Shown: positions 26,645 through 33,705 of the stretch, piece after piece
Numbering within the stretch: the first letter of the stretch is position 1
How the letters are laid out: each line of letters begins with the position of its first letter
NCBI GenBank assembly: GCA_036381475.1
Contig: DASVCT010000027.1
Coordinates: 3,073 to 67,072 of the forward strand
From: ZC4RG29 sp036381475
GTDB lineage: Bacteria > Bacteroidota > Bacteroidia > Cytophagales > Cyclobacteriaceae
Reading direction: 5' to 3'
DNA length: 64,000 bases
Made by a program: the position numbers and the translations under genes
Notes under the pieces: model-generated
What the model saw: the letters and a program-made list of their open reading frames with translations, nothing else
Told to the model about the DNA's origin: nothing
Databases searched by the model: none

Positions 26645-27754
26645 ATGCCAATATACATGGATCGCCACGATGTCTCAGAAACAGTAACTGCTGAAAATGT
26701 GGCCCAATTACATCAAGCAGATTTAAAAGTACAGGATACGTTCAATTGCAAAGGATTAACCTATTGGTTTGACGGCAAAAGAAAGACAGCCTTTTGCCTG
26801 ATCGAGGCTCCCGACAGGGACTCAATTAGCAGGATGCATGAATACGCACATGGCGAAGTGCCAAATAGAATAATTGAAGTAGATGATTCGGTTGTAGAAT
26901 CATTTTTGGGTCGAATTGCAGATCCTGAAAATTCGCAAAATACAGGGTTGAACATTATCAACGACCCTGCCTTCAGAACGATAATGGTGGCAAGAATAAA
27001 ACGATCGTCATTGAAGCACGTAACACCTGAGCAAATACATTCAGTTATCGAAAATTACAACAAGTCTATTGTCACAGCATTAAATAAATTTAAGGGATCC
27101 ATTGTCAAACAAAAGCGGGACTACTTTTTATCTTCCTTTGATTCCGTTACAAACGCGGTGCTATGTGCGCAGGAAATTCAAGCCGCCCTTTGGACACCTG
27201 CCCATAACGGGGATGATCCTGGTATAAAACTAAAAATAGGTTTAAGTGCCGGCTCTCCTGTAACTGAAAAAGAGGGGCTTTTTGAAGATACAATAAAAAA
27301 GGCTGAGCGCTTGTGTGAAGTGGTAAAAGGTCAGATCGTGGTGTCGTCGGAGGTTAAGGAATTGTATGAAAGTGAGATCTCAAATATTTCGATTGATACG
27401 AAATACATTACCGCACTAAACTCGAATGATGAGACATTTATAAGCCTGTTGATGGATTATACTGAGAGGGAATGGACCAATGCAACGCTTAATGTCAATG
27501 ATTTTAGCAGGTGTCTCGGGTACAGTAAGGCTCAACTGTACCGGAAAATGACGTCTATAACAGGCATGTCGCCCAACAGTTTCATAAAAGAATATCGGTT
27601 AGACAAAGCCCTCAAGCTTTTGAGTCGAAGAGTTGAAAGTATATCGCAAATCGCATTTGAAACCGGCTTTAATAGCGCCTCGTATTTTTCAAGATGTTTT
27701 CAAGAGACATTCGGAATCCTACCTTCCTATTATATAAAATCCTTTTGCCATTGA
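26645..27754 (+). CDS. AraC-family regulator with N-terminal DUF4242 and degenerate nucleotide-cyclase-like domain
   Basis: Protein of 369 residues with three parts. Residues about 1-90 match DUF4242 (MPIYMDRHDV ... VQDTFNCKGLTYWFDG ... EYAHGEVPNRIIEVD), a ferredoxin-like fold also called nickel-binding SCO4226-like. Residues about 109-245 resemble a class III nucleotide cyclase (VKQKRDYFLSSFDSVTNAVL, LKIGLSAGSPV, AERLCEVVKGQIVVSSEV) but lack the usual GD metal site, so it is probably a sensor rather than an enzyme. Residues about 283-366 are an AraC HTH pair (LGYSKAQLYRKMTSITGMSP, SISQIAFETGFNSASYFSRC). It most likely controls the cupin and oxidoreductase genes downstream. Base composition is visibly AT-richer than the flanking genes. 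Confidence 0.85.
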   Translation: MPIYMDRHDVSETVTAENVAQLHQADLKVQDTFNCKGLTYWFDGKRKTAFCLIEAPDRDSISRMHEYAHGEVPNRIIEVDDSVVESFLGRIADPENSQNTGLNIINDPAFRTIMVARIKRSSLKHVTPEQIHSVIENYNKSIVTALNKFKGSIVKQKRDYFLSSFDSVTNAVLCAQEIQAALWTPAHNGDDPGIKLKIGLSAGSPVTEKEGLFEDTIKKAERLCEVVKGQIVVSSEVKELYESEISNISIDTKYITALNSNDETFISLLMDYTEREWTNATLNVNDFSRCLGYSKAQLYRKMTSITGMSPNSFIKEYRLDKALKLLSRRVESISQIAFETGFNSASYFSRCFQETFGILPSYYIKSFCH

Positions 27755-27892
27755 TTTCGCGGTATCCAGATTCTTAAGAAATCCTGCCAAAGCACTCACT
27801 TGCTAAAAAGCCAAAAGGCATTTAGTCGCGAAAATGAACCAAAATTTGCATTTATTGAACCAAATGTGAATCTCCTGGTTTTCATTTCCCTT

Positions 27893-27900
27893 TACTTTTG
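27893..27900 (+). promoter_or_regulatory. Candidate -7 promoter element of the cupin/oxidoreductase unit
   Basis: TACTTTTG matches the Bacteroidota -7 consensus TAnnTTTG exactly. No clear TTTG is found about 20 bases upstream, so an activator (the adjacent AraC-type protein) may be needed. Transcription from here would include the hairpin-rich leader at 27931-28129. Confidence 0.4.
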
Positions 27901-27930
27901 ACCTGTAGCTCATAACAATAAAACCCAAAG

Positions 27931-28129
27931 TCCTTTGAACCGGGCTTTCGAAGGATTCGAAGGATAGCTACCTGTATGCCACAACCGTTCAGGTAGGTAA
28001 ACGATGGACAAAGTCCGTCGCATTTTCCGACGGCTTTTCATGGGATTATCGATAAACCTATAACCTATTGTGTCAAACAGGCGCGACAGTAGCACCATGA
28101 AAATCAATTCTGTTATCGCAACAACATAA
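27931..28129 (+). promoter_or_regulatory. Structured leader with three hairpins and a short leader ORF upstream of the cupin gene
   Basis: Hairpin i: TCCTTTGAA (27931-27939) can pair with either of two tandem copies of TTCGAAGGA (27947-27955, 27956-27964). Hairpin ii: CTACCTG (27968-27974) with CAGGTAG (27990-27996). Hairpin iii: CCGTCG (28015-28020) with CGACGG (28028-28033) followed by CTTTTC, a weak terminator shape. A ten-codon ORF (MKINSVIATT, 28097-28129) lies between hairpin iii and the cupin start. The 386-base gap otherwise shows nothing. Regulation is inference. Confidence 0.4.
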
Positions 28130-28140
28130 TACGCCTAAAC

Positions 28141-28527
28141 ATGAAAATAACGAAGGAAGACATCGAAGTAAAAATGCAAATACCCGGTGCGGTCATTCGA
28201 CAGAGAACAGAATTTGGTGACGCGACTGGCCTTGGTAAAATTAGTTGCGAGTTTTTCAGCTTGTCTGCCGGAGTGGATACGACGCCGCTTTTCATGGGTC
28301 TTGAAGGAAATTTGTGCCAATGCCCGCACTGGGGATATGTTCTCAAGGGTCAGATTACAACCACTGACGCCGAAGGGATCCAGGAGACCGTTGGTACGAA
28401 CGATTTGTTTTTCTGGCCCGCTGGCCATAATGTCAAGGTCGATGAAGATGCGGAGATTATTATGTTCAGCCCTCAGCATGAACACACAAAAGTTATCAAG
28501 CATATGATGGAAAAAACTAAGGGCTAA
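28141..28527 (+). CDS. Cupin-domain protein
   Basis: Small protein of 128 residues with a single cupin barrel: CQCPHWGYVLKGQITTTDAEG (about 61-81) is cupin motif 1-like and DLFFWPAGHNVKVDED (about 91-106) is motif 2-like. The metal-binding His/Glu set is incomplete (one His in motif 1), so a binding or isomerase-like role is more likely than a classic dioxygenase; this is not settled. It lies 59 bases upstream of the FAD oxidoreductase gene and behind a structured leader. The pair probably forms an operon controlled by the upstream AraC-type protein. Confidence 0.75.
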   Translation: MKITKEDIEVKMQIPGAVIRQRTEFGDATGLGKISCEFFSLSAGVDTTPLFMGLEGNLCQCPHWGYVLKGQITTTDAEGIQETVGTNDLFFWPAGHNVKVDEDAEIIMFSPQHEHTKVIKHMMEKTKG

Positions 28528-28586
28528 GCCAATCGATTATCAGTGATTCTCAAAAAAAATTATTTAAATTATATAACCCCCCAACC

Positions 28587-29990
28587 ATGGATCAGTCAAT
28601 AGTCAATTCGGTAAAGGATATCGATTCCTCTAAAATTGAAAAATTCGCCGCCCAATTAAGAGGAAAAATAGTAATGGCTTCAGATGATAGCTACGACGAA
28701 ACCAGAAAAGTCTATAACGCAATGATCGACAAGCGGCCTATGATGTTTGCTATGTGTACCGATGTAGCAGATGTTGTAGCCTCAGTGAACTTTGCCCGCG
28801 AAAATGGCCTGAAGCTAGCCATAAGAGGAGGAGGCCACAATGGCGGCGGCCTGGGTCTTTGTGATGACGGGTTAGTAATTGATCTATCAGGAATTAAGTT
28901 CGTCCGTATCGATACCTCTGATAACACCGTTAGAGTGGGTGGAGGAAATCTTTGGGGCGAGGTTGACCATGCGACCCATGCCTTTGGTCTTGCAATTCCT
29001 GCCGGAATCATTTCTACAACCGGCGTAGGGGGGTTGACGCTTGGTGGCGGCGTTGGTCATCTGTCACGAAAATACGGACTTACAATAGACAACCTACTAG
29101 AGGCCGATATGGTCCTGGCCGATGGATCTTTTGTTACTGTAAGCGACAATCAAAACAAGGATCTGTTTTGGGCCATCCGCGGTGGTGGTGGAAACTTTGG
29201 GGTGGTAACGTCCTTTAAGTTCCAGGCACATAAGCTCAAGACTGTTTTTGGAGGACCCACCTTATGGCCCATTGAAAAAGCAGAAGAAATAGTGAAGTGG
29301 TACGACGACTTCATCACCAATGCGCCAGACGAATTGAATGGATTTCTGGCAACCTTGATTATTCCAGGACCGCCATTCCCGGAGTCTCTACACAACAAGC
29401 AATTTTGCGGAATAGTGTGGTGCTATGCCGGAGACACGGATAAAGCAAAGGAAGCCTTTAAGCCCATCTTAGCAATGGATCCAGTATTTGCACATGTCGG
29501 CGAAATGCCTTATCCAGCGATTCAAACTCTGTTTGACGGACTATTCCCTCCAGGGTTGCAGTGGTATTGGCGCGCCGACTTTTTCAATGAATTAGGGCCG
29601 GAAATCGGAAAACAACATTTAAAGTTCGGCTCTAAAATACCGACTCCTCTTTCTCAAATGCACTTATATCCAATTAGTGGGGCGGCAAGTAGAGTCGGTG
29701 CTGAAGATACGGCCTGGGCATATCGTGATGCAAAATACTGTGGTGTAATCGTTGGCGTTGATCCGAACCCGGCCAACACCGAAAAAATGACGAAATGGTG
29801 TAAAGATTACTGGGAAGCCCTGCATCCTTTTTCTTCAGGAGGAGCGTATACCAACTTCATGATGGATGAAGGACAAGATCGTGTAAAAGCGAGTTATAGG
29901 CACAACTACAACCGTTTGGCAAAAATCAAAAAAAGATACGATCCCAATAATTTGTTTAGTGTAAATCAGAATATTAAGCCAGGCAATTAG
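28587..29990 (+). CDS. FAD-linked oxidase with BBE domain (berberine-bridge-enzyme-like)
   Basis: Protein of 467 residues. The FAD-binding PCMH domain spans about 45-215. LAIRGGGHNGGGLGLCDDGL contains the His expected to carry 8-alpha-histidyl FAD. In GIISTTGVGGLTLGGGVGHL the position that is Cys in bicovalent flavoenzymes is Ser, so a single His link is expected. The C-terminal BBE motif appears as YRHNYNRLAKIKKRYDPNNLF (about 435-455). No signal peptide is seen, so it is cytoplasmic. Relatives oxidise sugars or aromatic alcohols; the substrate is unknown. Like its two neighbours it is AT-richer than the rest of the window, suggesting a horizontally acquired cassette. Confidence 0.88.
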   Translation: MDQSIVNSVKDIDSSKIEKFAAQLRGKIVMASDDSYDETRKVYNAMIDKRPMMFAMCTDVADVVASVNFARENGLKLAIRGGGHNGGGLGLCDDGLVIDLSGIKFVRIDTSDNTVRVGGGNLWGEVDHATHAFGLAIPAGIISTTGVGGLTLGGGVGHLSRKYGLTIDNLLEADMVLADGSFVTVSDNQNKDLFWAIRGGGGNFGVVTSFKFQAHKLKTVFGGPTLWPIEKAEEIVKWYDDFITNAPDELNGFLATLIIPGPPFPESLHNKQFCGIVWCYAGDTDKAKEAFKPILAMDPVFAHVGEMPYPAIQTLFDGLFPPGLQWYWRADFFNELGPEIGKQHLKFGSKIPTPLSQMHLYPISGAASRVGAEDTAWAYRDAKYCGVIVGVDPNPANTEKMTKWCKDYWEALHPFSSGGAYTNFMMDEGQDRVKASYRHNYNRLAKIKKRYDPNNLFSVNQNIKPGN

Positions 29991-30033
29991 GTGGTGCGTC
30001 TGCGGATATGAGTCCAACGAGCCACCATTTCAG

Positions 30034-30114
30034 TTGCAGTCGCAACCCCGACACCCATTGGGGGCAGATGCAAGAGGATTTGCAACTGCGACTGCATCTG
30101 CAACTGCGTCTAGA
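30034..30114. repeat. NNGCAG hexamer inverted repeat, copy 3
   Basis: Contains CAGTTGCAGTCGCAA (30034-30048), GCAGATGCAA (30064-30073) and the inverted TTTGCAACTGCGACTGCATC followed by TGCAACTGCG (from 30079). It directly precedes structured element copy 3. Confidence 0.65.
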
Positions 30115-30118
30115 ACGC

Positions 30119-30300
30119 AACCCCGTAGGGGCGACATGTTGGTAGCCCGGGGCGAGACCGGAGGTCGAAGCCCCGGGGAAAGGCCGTGGCGAGTTGATCG
30201 CGCGCCAAAGGAATTCTCAGATCGGGGTACACCTTGTCTTGGCGCGCAAGGCAGACTCGTGGATCAGGGTACGAGGTCTATCAGAGTGGGAGTGAGGGCG
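30119..30300. repeat. Structured intergenic element, copy 3
   Basis: Hairpin 1: CCCC-GTA-GGGG (30121-30131). Hairpin 2: GCCCGGGGC (30145-30153) with GCCCCGGG (30170-30177) and an inner GACC/GGTC pair. Hairpin 3: GCGCGCCAA (30200-30208) with TTGGCGCGC (30239-30247), loop motif GGGGTACACC. The tail contains CAGAGTGGGAGTGAGGGCGA, like the GAGTGAG units near copies 1 and 2. Confidence 0.85.
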
Positions 30301-30309
30301 AAGTACCAT

Positions 30310-30365
30310 CAGATACAGATGCAGTTGCAAGGGACGCCTGCATCTGCGACTTGCATCTGCGACTA
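30310..30365. repeat. NNGCAG hexamer inverted repeat, copy 4
   Basis: CAGATGCAGTTGCAAGG (30316-30332) faces CCTGCATCTGCGACTTGCAT followed by CTGCGACTA (from 30337), forming an imperfect hairpin that lies exactly between structured elements 3 and 4. Read on the minus strand it again begins with TAG. Confidence 0.65.
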
Positions 30366-30371
30366 CTTCTC

Positions 30372-30545
30372 AACTCCCGCCCCAGCGGGGCGGCATGTTT
30401 GTATCCCGGGGCAAGGCCTCCAGGCCGTAGCCCCGGGATACACGTCCTTGGATGGGCAGCGCGCCACAGGGAATCTTATATCGGGGGTACGCCATGTATT
30501 CGCGCGCAAAGCAGGCTCGTGGATCAGGGCAAAGGCGCTGGGGTC
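30372..30545. repeat. Structured intergenic element, copy 4
   Basis: Hairpin 1: CCGCCCC-AGC-GGGGCGG (30377-30393). Hairpin 2: TATCCCGGGGC (30402-30412) with GCCCCGGGATA (30430-30440) and a perfect inner GGCCT-CC-AGGCC stem. Hairpin 3: GCGCGC (30459-30464) with GCGCGC (30502-30507), loop with GGGGGTACGCC. Sequence after hairpin 3 (GCAGGCTCGTGGATCAGGGC) matches copy 3. Confidence 0.85.
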
Positions 30546-30579
30546 TGCTTAGGGGCAGTTTGAGGTCTTATCCAGCGGG

Positions 30580-30611
30580 TTTGGTTTTTAGCGCCGTGAA
30601 CCATACTTTTG
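30580..30611 (+). promoter_or_regulatory. Promoter of the tRNA-fMet pseudogene
   Basis: TTTG (30580-30583), 20-base spacer, TACTTTTG (30604-30611). Same elements and same spacing as the promoter of the intact tRNA at 30812-30843, and the bases after the -7 element (GGacctCATTGG) are also related. Confidence 0.65.
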
Positions 30612-30663
30612 GGACCTCATTGGAACGGACCAGGCCAAAAATGGGTTGTTTCAGTGACGACAT

Positions 30664-30740
30664 CGCGGGGTGGAGCAGTTGGTAGCTCGTTGGGCTCATA
30701 TCCGCTGGCCAGCGGACGCAAGTTAGAGCTTGCCTGACCG
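30664..30740 (+). pseudogene. tRNA-fMet pseudogene with palindrome in the anticodon arm
   Basis: Bases 30660-30700 are identical to 30880-30920, covering the acceptor 5' strand, D arm, the 5' anticodon stem and CAT anticodon. The next ten bases of the tRNA are replaced by the perfect palindrome TCCGCTGGCCAGCGGA (30701-30716). The T stem GCAAG/CTTGC is kept but its loop has six bases (TTAGAG) instead of seven, and the 3' acceptor strand is lost. It cannot fold as a normal tRNA, but its promoter looks intact. Confidence 0.8.
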
Positions 30741-30811
30741 CCGAACCGTCCGCTTGTAGTTGATCCAAAGTGTGGTCGGCAGGCAGATCTTGCCCGGAGG
30801 TTCATATAAAA

Positions 30812-30843
30812 TTTGGTTTCTAATAATGTTGGCCCTACTTTTG
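30812..30843 (+). promoter_or_regulatory. Promoter of tRNA-fMet
   Basis: TTTG (30812-30815) and TACTTTTG (30836-30843) with a 20-base spacer fit the Bacteroidota -33/-7 consensus. The tRNA starts 41 bases downstream. Confidence 0.7.
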
Positions 30844-30883
30844 GGCCCCATTGGTAGGTTGAACCTGCCATAAAAGATTACAT

Positions 30884-30956
<73 letters not shown>

Positions 30957-30961
30957 CAAGG

Positions 30962-30989
30962 AAAAGGCGACGTTTGGTCGCCTTTTTTG
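30962..30989 (+). terminator. Terminator of the tRNA-fMet gene
   Basis: AAAAGGCGAC (30962-30971), loop GTTTG, GTCGCCTTTTTT: a 10-bp stem including A-T pairs followed by a T run. Confidence 0.88.
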
Positions 30990-31071
30990 TTTTTGGAGTC
31001 TTTTTGAAGGTTGTTGAAGAATTGGTAATGCTGCTTCAAATCGCTTCGGGGCTAGTATATTTGCCGTCCTT

Positions 31072-31959
31072 ATGTCCCAAAAACCTTCTAAATCCGGTTT
31101 CGTGAGCATCGTGGGCAAGCCCAACGTGGGGAAATCGACCCTGATGAACCGCCTGGTGGGGGAACCGCTTTCCATTATCACCCCGAAAGCCCAGACCACC
31201 CGCCACCGGATCATGGGAATCATCAACGGCGACGGCTACCAGATCGTGTACAGCGATACGCCCGGAATCCTGGAGCCCAAATACGCGCTCCACGAGGCCA
31301 TGATGCGTTATGTGAAGGTTTCCCTGGAGGACGCCGACCTGGTTCTCGTGCTGGTCGAGCCGGACGAAAAATTCGATGACACCGTGTACGGACGTTTTAA
31401 CCGACTCTCCGTGCCGGTCATACTGGTTGTCAATAAAGCGGATACGGGCAAGGGCTCCCAGATCGCGGACAAGCTGACCTATTGGAAGCAACAACTCCCG
31501 AAAGCCGCTGCGGTCTTCGCGGCATCCGCCCTTACCGGCGAGAACGTATCGGACCTCCTCGATACCATCGTCGCGCATCTCCCCGAACATCCCCCCTATT
31601 TCCCGGAGGATGAACTAACGGACCGCCCTCAACGGTTCTTTGCTTCGGAGATCCTGCGCGAACAAATATTCCTCCAGTACGAACAGGAGGTGCCCTACAG
31701 CACGGAGGTCGCCATTACCGATTTCAAAGAGGACGACGACATCATCCGCATCCGCGCAGAGATCTACGTGGAACGCGATTCCCAAAAGGGCATCCTCATC
31801 GGCAAGGGTGGAAGCGCCCTGAAGACCGTCGGCATCGAGGCACGAAAAAGAATGGAAGACTTCTTTCAAAAAAAAGTTTTCCTTGAAACCACCGTTAAGG
31901 TGGCCAGGAACTGGAGGAGGGAGAAGGAGAGATTGAGGAGGTTTGGGTATACAGAGTGA
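31072..31959 (+). CDS. era: GTPase Era
   Basis: Essential GTPase that binds the 3' end of 16S rRNA during 30S assembly. The 295-residue protein has G1 GKPNVGKST (about 15-23), switch region with Thr, G3 DTPG (about 62-65), G4 NKAD (about 121-124), and a C-terminal KH domain with VERDSQKGILIGKGGSALK. Length is standard. It lies between the tRNA terminator and an interval rich in repeats that separates it from der; the two GTPase genes are neighbours in the same orientation but not obviously one transcript. Confidence 0.97.
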   Translation: MSQKPSKSGFVSIVGKPNVGKSTLMNRLVGEPLSIITPKAQTTRHRIMGIINGDGYQIVYSDTPGILEPKYALHEAMMRYVKVSLEDADLVLVLVEPDEKFDDTVYGRFNRLSVPVILVVNKADTGKGSQIADKLTYWKQQLPKAAAVFAASALTGENVSDLLDTIVAHLPEHPPYFPEDELTDRPQRFFASEILREQIFLQYEQEVPYSTEVAITDFKEDDDIIRIRAEIYVERDSQKGILIGKGGSALKTVGIEARKRMEDFFQKKVFLETTVKVARNWRREKERLRRFGYTE

Positions 31960-31962
31960 GGT

Positions 31963-31982
31963 TCAGATGCAGACGCAGATGT
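31963..31982 (+). repeat. NNGCAG hexamer repeat, copy 5
   Basis: TTCAGATGCAGACGCAGATG begins a few bases after the era stop codon (TGA at 31957-31959). Confidence 0.6.
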
Positions 31983-32076
31983 AGATTATGAAAGGGACCA
32001 CGCGCAGGACCCCTTTAGGGAACTAAGGGGCGTGCGGAGGGAGAGTCAGTGTCAGTGTGAGTGTGAGGAAGTTCAT

Positions 32077-32125
32077 CAGACGCAGATGCAGATGCAAGAA
32101 GACGCTGCGGCTGCATCTGCGTCTG
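32077..32125. repeat. NNGCAG hexamer repeat, copy 6, perfect inverted repeat
   Basis: CAGACGCAGATGCAG (32077-32091) and CTGCATCTGCGTCTG (32111-32125) are exact reverse complements with a 19-base loop. The 15-bp stem lacks a T run, so it is not a typical terminator. Confidence 0.75.
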
Positions 32126-32133
32126 AATTAAGA

Positions 32134-32233
32134 GGTGATCGGTAATCGGTGATCGGTGAGGGAGTCTTGTAGAGACGCACGGCTGTGCGTCTCTCAAACC
32201 ATCGTGGATTGTTATTCGGTGATCGGCAATAGG
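32134..32233. repeat. GTGATCGG-type tandem repeat with strong hairpin
   Basis: GGTGATCGGTAATCGGTGAT and following GATCGG units (32134-32159), then hairpin AGAGACGCAC-GGCT-GTGCGTCTCT (32171-32194), then a further TCGGTGATCGGCAATAGG stretch (32217-32233). The hairpin resembles AGAGACGC-type palindromes I remember from other genomes (unverified). Confidence 0.65.
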
Positions 32234-32323
32234 TCGGATGTGGTATAGACGTCCGAAATGCAGGTGCCAATACATACTCGTTGAATTATCATCGATTACC
32301 GACTACCAAAAAAAAACAAAGTC

Positions 32324-33628
32324 GTGAACGTAGTAGCCATAGTAGGTCGGCCGAATGTCGGCAAATCAACGTTGTTCAACCGGCTTGTCGAGAAGCGGCA
32401 GGCGATCATGGACAACGAACCGGGCGTGACGCGCGATCGTCAATACGGGTATGCCGAATGGTGCGGCAAGAATTTCACCGTCATCGACACGGGCGGCTAT
32501 GTTACGGGCTCTGAAGACAAATTCGAGTCGGCGATCCGCAGCCAGGTGAAGCTTGCCATCGAGGAATCGTCGGCCGTGATATTCGTCGTCGATGTTCGCG
32601 ACGGCCTTACGGGTTTCGACAAGGACTTCGCGAACGTCTTGCGCGCGTCGAACAAACCGGTCTATATCGCTGCCAACAAAACCGACACACCGGACAAGAC
32701 ACCCCTGGCCGCCGAATTCTATCAACTTGGTTTCGGTGAGGTCTTTCCCATCTCTGCCGAAAACGGCGCGGGTACCGGCGACCTGCTCGATGAGATCATA
32801 AAAATATTTCCTGCACCTGGTCCCGAAGATCCCGAAAGCGGAATACCCCGTATCGCCATTGTGGGACGCCCCAACGTTGGAAAGTCTTCTTTACTCAACG
32901 CGCTTGTCGGTACTGAGCGAAGCATTGTTACCGACGAAGCAGGAACGACCCGCGATGCGATACATACGCACTACAAAATGTACGGCAAGAACTTTATCCT
33001 TGTCGACACCGCGGGCATCCGGCGGAAGAGCAGGGTAAAAGACGATATCGAATTCTACTCCGTGCTTCGCGCGCTGAATGCCCTGGAAGACTGCGATGTG
33101 TGTATCGTCGTCATCGACGCCGAACGCGGCATCGAATCGCAGGACGTCAACATCATTAGCCTCGCCCACCGACAGGGTAAGGGGATCGTTCTCATGGTCA
33201 ACAAATGGGACCTGGTTGAAAAGGATTCAAAGACAAGCGACCGATACAAGAAACAGATCCTTGAAAAGCTGGCACCGATCGATTACCTCCCCGTGATATT
33301 CGCATCGGCACTCACACGGCAACGCATATTCCAGGTCATCGAAATGGCCGTCGCTGTTTTTGAACGCAAGAATGCCAAAATTCCCACCTCCGTGCTGAAT
33401 GACAAAATGCTGCCCGAAATAACTCATTACCCCCCTCCTGCGGTCAAGGGAAAGCATATCCAGATAAAGTACATTACGCAACTCAAGGCACGGTATCCAA
33501 CCTTCGCCTTCTTCTGTAACCTTCCACAGTACATTCAAACCCCCTACGAGCGGTTCCTCGAAAATAAATTGCGTGCACACTTCGATTTTGCCGGAGTCCC
33601 GCTGCGGCTTATATTTAGAAAAAAGTAA
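32324..33628 (+). CDS. der: Ribosome-associated GTPase Der (EngA)
   Basis: Double GTPase needed for 50S subunit assembly. The 434-residue protein starts at a GTG directly before NVVAIVGRPNVGKST. The first G domain (about 1-165) has DTGG and NKTD; the second (about 175-350) has GRPNVGKSSLLNALVG, DTAGIRRKSRVKDDIEFYS and NKWD; the KH-like C-terminal domain covers about 355-434. The order and length are canonical. No Shine-Dalgarno sequence; an A-rich run precedes the start codon. Confidence 0.97.
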   Translation: MNVVAIVGRPNVGKSTLFNRLVEKRQAIMDNEPGVTRDRQYGYAEWCGKNFTVIDTGGYVTGSEDKFESAIRSQVKLAIEESSAVIFVVDVRDGLTGFDKDFANVLRASNKPVYIAANKTDTPDKTPLAAEFYQLGFGEVFPISAENGAGTGDLLDEIIKIFPAPGPEDPESGIPRIAIVGRPNVGKSSLLNALVGTERSIVTDEAGTTRDAIHTHYKMYGKNFILVDTAGIRRKSRVKDDIEFYSVLRALNALEDCDVCIVVIDAERGIESQDVNIISLAHRQGKGIVLMVNKWDLVEKDSKTSDRYKKQILEKLAPIDYLPVIFASALTRQRIFQVIEMAVAVFERKNAKIPTSVLNDKMLPEITHYPPPAVKGKHIQIKYITQLKARYPTFAFFCNLPQYIQTPYERFLENKLRAHFDFAGVPLRLIFRKK

Positions 33629-33668
33629 TTTTTCTTACCCCGGCCCGATCCTTGCATGCAATTCGTAC

Positions 33669-33676
33669 TATATTTG
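33669..33676 (+). promoter_or_regulatory. Candidate -7 element of the small lipoprotein gene
   Basis: TATATTTG matches TAnnTTTG exactly, 30 bases before the ATG at 33706. No convincing -33 TTTG at the right distance. Confidence 0.4.
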
Positions 33677-33705
33677 TTGGAATCTTTCTCAAAAACCTGT
33701 CAACT

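Larger units (their letters stand above)
29991..30883. other. Intergenic region of about 0.9 kb filled with repeats and a tRNA pseudogene
   Basis: In order it holds a NNGCAG inverted repeat (30034-30114), structured element copy 3, another NNGCAG inverted repeat, structured element copy 4, a promoter plus tRNA-fMet pseudogene (30580-30740) and the promoter of the intact tRNA. Long open frames across 30034-30700 are readings of GC-rich repeats and are not credible genes. Confidence 0.7.
31960..32323. other. Intergenic mosaic of repeats between era and der
   Basis: Holds a NNGCAG copy (31963-31982), a hairpin with CCCCTT/AAGGGG inside CACGC/GCGTG (about 32000-32035), GTCAGTGTGAGTGTGAGG-type repeats (32046-32068), a perfect NNGCAG inverted repeat, GATCGGT-type repeats and a strong hairpin. 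The last 50 bases before der show no clear promoter. Confidence 0.65.

Noticed and set aside
30034..30685. Open frames of 77-172 codons between the oxidoreductase gene and the tRNA
   Set aside because: They read through hairpin repeats, have Arg/Pro/Gly-rich composition and no start context.
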